From positions 1 to 64,000 of the forward strand of contig DFMO01000011.1 of assembly GCA_002375695.1 (NCBI GenBank): 64,000 nt of DNA, written 5' to 3'. The DNA is from Flavobacteriaceae bacterium UBA3591. GTDB lineage: Bacteria > Bacteroidota > Bacteroidia > Flavobacteriales > Flavobacteriaceae. Both the position numbers and the translations under genes were made by a program. The notes beneath the pieces were generated by a model. It made no database searches, was not told the origin of the DNA, and worked only from the letters and a program-made list of their open reading frames with translations. This document shows positions 62,900 to 64,000 of the stretch, in pieces. How positions within the stretch are numbered: the stretch's first letter is position 1; each line of letters opens with the position of its first letter.

Positions 62900-63628
62900 A
62901 TGAATCTTGCTATTGATGTTGGAAACACTTCGGTAAAACTTGGCGTGTTTCACAATAATATATTACACCATAAAGAGACTTGTGCACTTGATAATTTTTC
63001 GGAAACAATACACAGATTGTTTCAGGAGTTTCCAACTATTCAGCACTGTATTATCTCGTCGGTTGGAAAATTATCTAAAAATCAAGTTTTAAAAGTAACT
63101 GAATTATGCGCAGTTATTGAATTAAACCACGAAACTAAAATTCCGTTTATAAATAAATACGGTACCCCCACAACCCTTGGGCTGGACCGTATAGCTTTAA
63201 TAAGCGCAGCTTCGCATCAATATTACAAGCAAAATGTTTTGGTTATAGATGCAGGCACATGTATAACGTATGATTTTATTTCAGATAATAACGAATATCT
63301 TGGTGGCGCAATTTCACCTGGAATAGCACAGCGTTATAAATCTTTAAATACTTTTACCGCCAACCTACCGTTATTAGAAAAAACTAATCCCGCCACACTT
63401 ACAGGAAATAACACCGCAAACTCCATTCATGCGGGTATTATTAATGGTGTACTTTTTGAATTAAATGGGTTTATTAAGGCTTACGATAAAAAATACAAGA
63501 ATTTAACAGTTATTTTAACAGGTGGAGACATACATTTTTTGCGAGATAGTATAAAAAATGACATCTTTGCGAACTCAAATTTTTTATTGGAGGGCTTGAA
63601 CCACATTTTAGAATATAACAAACATTGA
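62900..63628 (+). CDS. coaX: type III pantothenate kinase
   Basis: 242 residues; phosphorylates pantothenate in coenzyme A synthesis. ATP-binding DVGNTSVKLGVF at the N-terminus, GTPTTLGLDRIALI and DAGTCITYDFI are the family motifs. ATG at 62900. Its stop (TGA) shares one base with the next ATG, so the following gene is translationally coupled. Confidence 0.96.
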   Translation: MNLAIDVGNTSVKLGVFHNNILHHKETCALDNFSETIHRLFQEFPTIQHCIISSVGKLSKNQVLKVTELCAVIELNHETKIPFINKYGTPTTLGLDRIALISAASHQYYKQNVLVIDAGTCITYDFISDNNEYLGGAISPGIAQRYKSLNTFTANLPLLEKTNPATLTGNNTANSIHAGIINGVLFELNGFIKAYDKKYKNLTVILTGGDIHFLRDSIKNDIFANSNFLLEGLNHILEYNKH

Positions 63629-64000
63629 TGTTTAAGAAAATAGTAGTCGGTTTATTTATACTTGTTACCAGTATAACGGTAGCCCAAGAAGGAACTACCT
63701 CGCCATATTCTTTCTATGGCATAGGAACTTTAAAATTTCGTGGAACTGTTGAAAACAGATCCATGGCAGGGTTAGGAGTATTTTCAGATAGTATTCATAT
63801 TAATTTACAAAATCCAGCATCGTATTCGGGGCTGCGATTGGTTAACTTTTCGGTAGGTGGAAGTCATAAAATTTCGACCCAAAGAAATGAAAGTGCTAGT
63901 CAAAACACTTCAACTACAACCCTCGATTATATTTCTATGGGTATTCCTATGGGAAAAACAGGATTAGGTTTTGGTCTTGTGCCATATACCGCCGTAGGTT
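63628..64000 (+). CDS. outer-membrane protein, 5' part (runs off right edge)
   Basis: ATG at 63628 overlapping the coaX stop; about 124 codons are visible. Signal peptide (GLFILVTSITVAQ), then TSPYSFYGIGTLKFRGTVENRSMAGLGVF and GMGIP.. style strands, as in flavobacterial outer-membrane transport/barrel proteins that follow coaX. Family not certain because the C-terminus is missing. Confidence 0.75.
   Translation, partial: MFKKIVVGLFILVTSITVAQEGTTSPYSFYGIGTLKFRGTVENRSMAGLGVFSDSIHINLQNPASYSGLRLVNFSVGGSHKISTQRNESASQNTSTTTLDYISMGIPMGKTGLGFGLVPYTAVG

Noticed and set aside
1..64000. CRISPR arrays, IS elements, prophage genes, rRNA operon
   Set aside because: No regularly spaced repeats, transposase, integrase, phage structural gene or rRNA sequence seen.

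Overview
The window comes from an AT-rich member of the Bacteroidota, almost certainly a flavobacterium (Flavobacteriaceae). The supporting evidence is a type IX secretion (T9SS) signature on two surface proteins, a FecI/FecR/TonB signalling trio, a fused SecDF, a mevalonate-pathway HMG-CoA reductase, a Thx-type ribosomal protein, many Bacteroidota promoter boxes (TAnnTTTG), few Shine-Dalgarno sequences and frequent TTG/GTG starts. Most of it is ordinary chromosomal core; no phage, IS element, rRNA or CRISPR array was seen.

Layout. 1-2042: 5' part of a large T9SS-type surface protein (minus). 2.1-6.3 kb: folE, cysS, yidD, lgt and a DUF192 lipoprotein (plus). 6.4-10.2 kb: secDF and a small SecD-like membrane protein (minus). 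10.4-13.8 kb: a minus-strand unit of a Cys-motif membrane protein, a TonB receptor resembling copper receptors and a Met/His-rich lipoprotein. 14-19.8 kb: B12-dependent nrdJ, then mdh and gyrB, separated by strong hairpins. 20-26.3 kb: DUF2911, queE, a HerA-like ATPase and small envelope proteins. 26.3-30.3 kb: folD, ffh, nhaA. 30.6-33.5 kb: an arsenic operon (arsR-arsM-arsC-like-acr3). 33.5-38.4 kb: GtrA, a cytochrome c lipoprotein, a DEAD-box helicase, an ECF-like sigma factor, a DoxX-like protein and carbonic anhydrase.

38.4-49 kb is the most interesting neighbourhood. It holds a T9SS-targeted plastocyanin; a tightly packed minus operon (c-type cytochrome, YceI, OB-fold protein, DUF5777 barrel); two paralogous triple-repeat lipoproteins; and an ECF sigma/FecR/TonB-receptor trio. 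Four intergenic regions here (before the cytochrome operon, before each repeat lipoprotein, and between the sigma gene and fecR) share a motif GTAGGG-N15-yTGTyw at a constant internal spacing. I infer that this is the promoter of the local ECF sigma factor, making these four units one regulon.

49-57.3 kb: argS, marC, an NAD-binding oxidoreductase translationally coupled to a BCCT transporter, ctlX and two rhodaneses. 57.5-61 kb: pabA, a tiny bicistron ending in a Thx-type ribosomal protein gene, HMG-CoA reductase and a GHMP kinase. The 3' end of the GHMP kinase gene is repeated about 1.5 kb downstream, and between the copies lies a single AlbA_2/Schlafen-type gene, which looks like an inserted cargo gene. 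A tRNA-Phe, coaX and the start of an outer-membrane protein gene close the window.

Family assignments rest on motifs recognised by eye; no database search or structure prediction was run.
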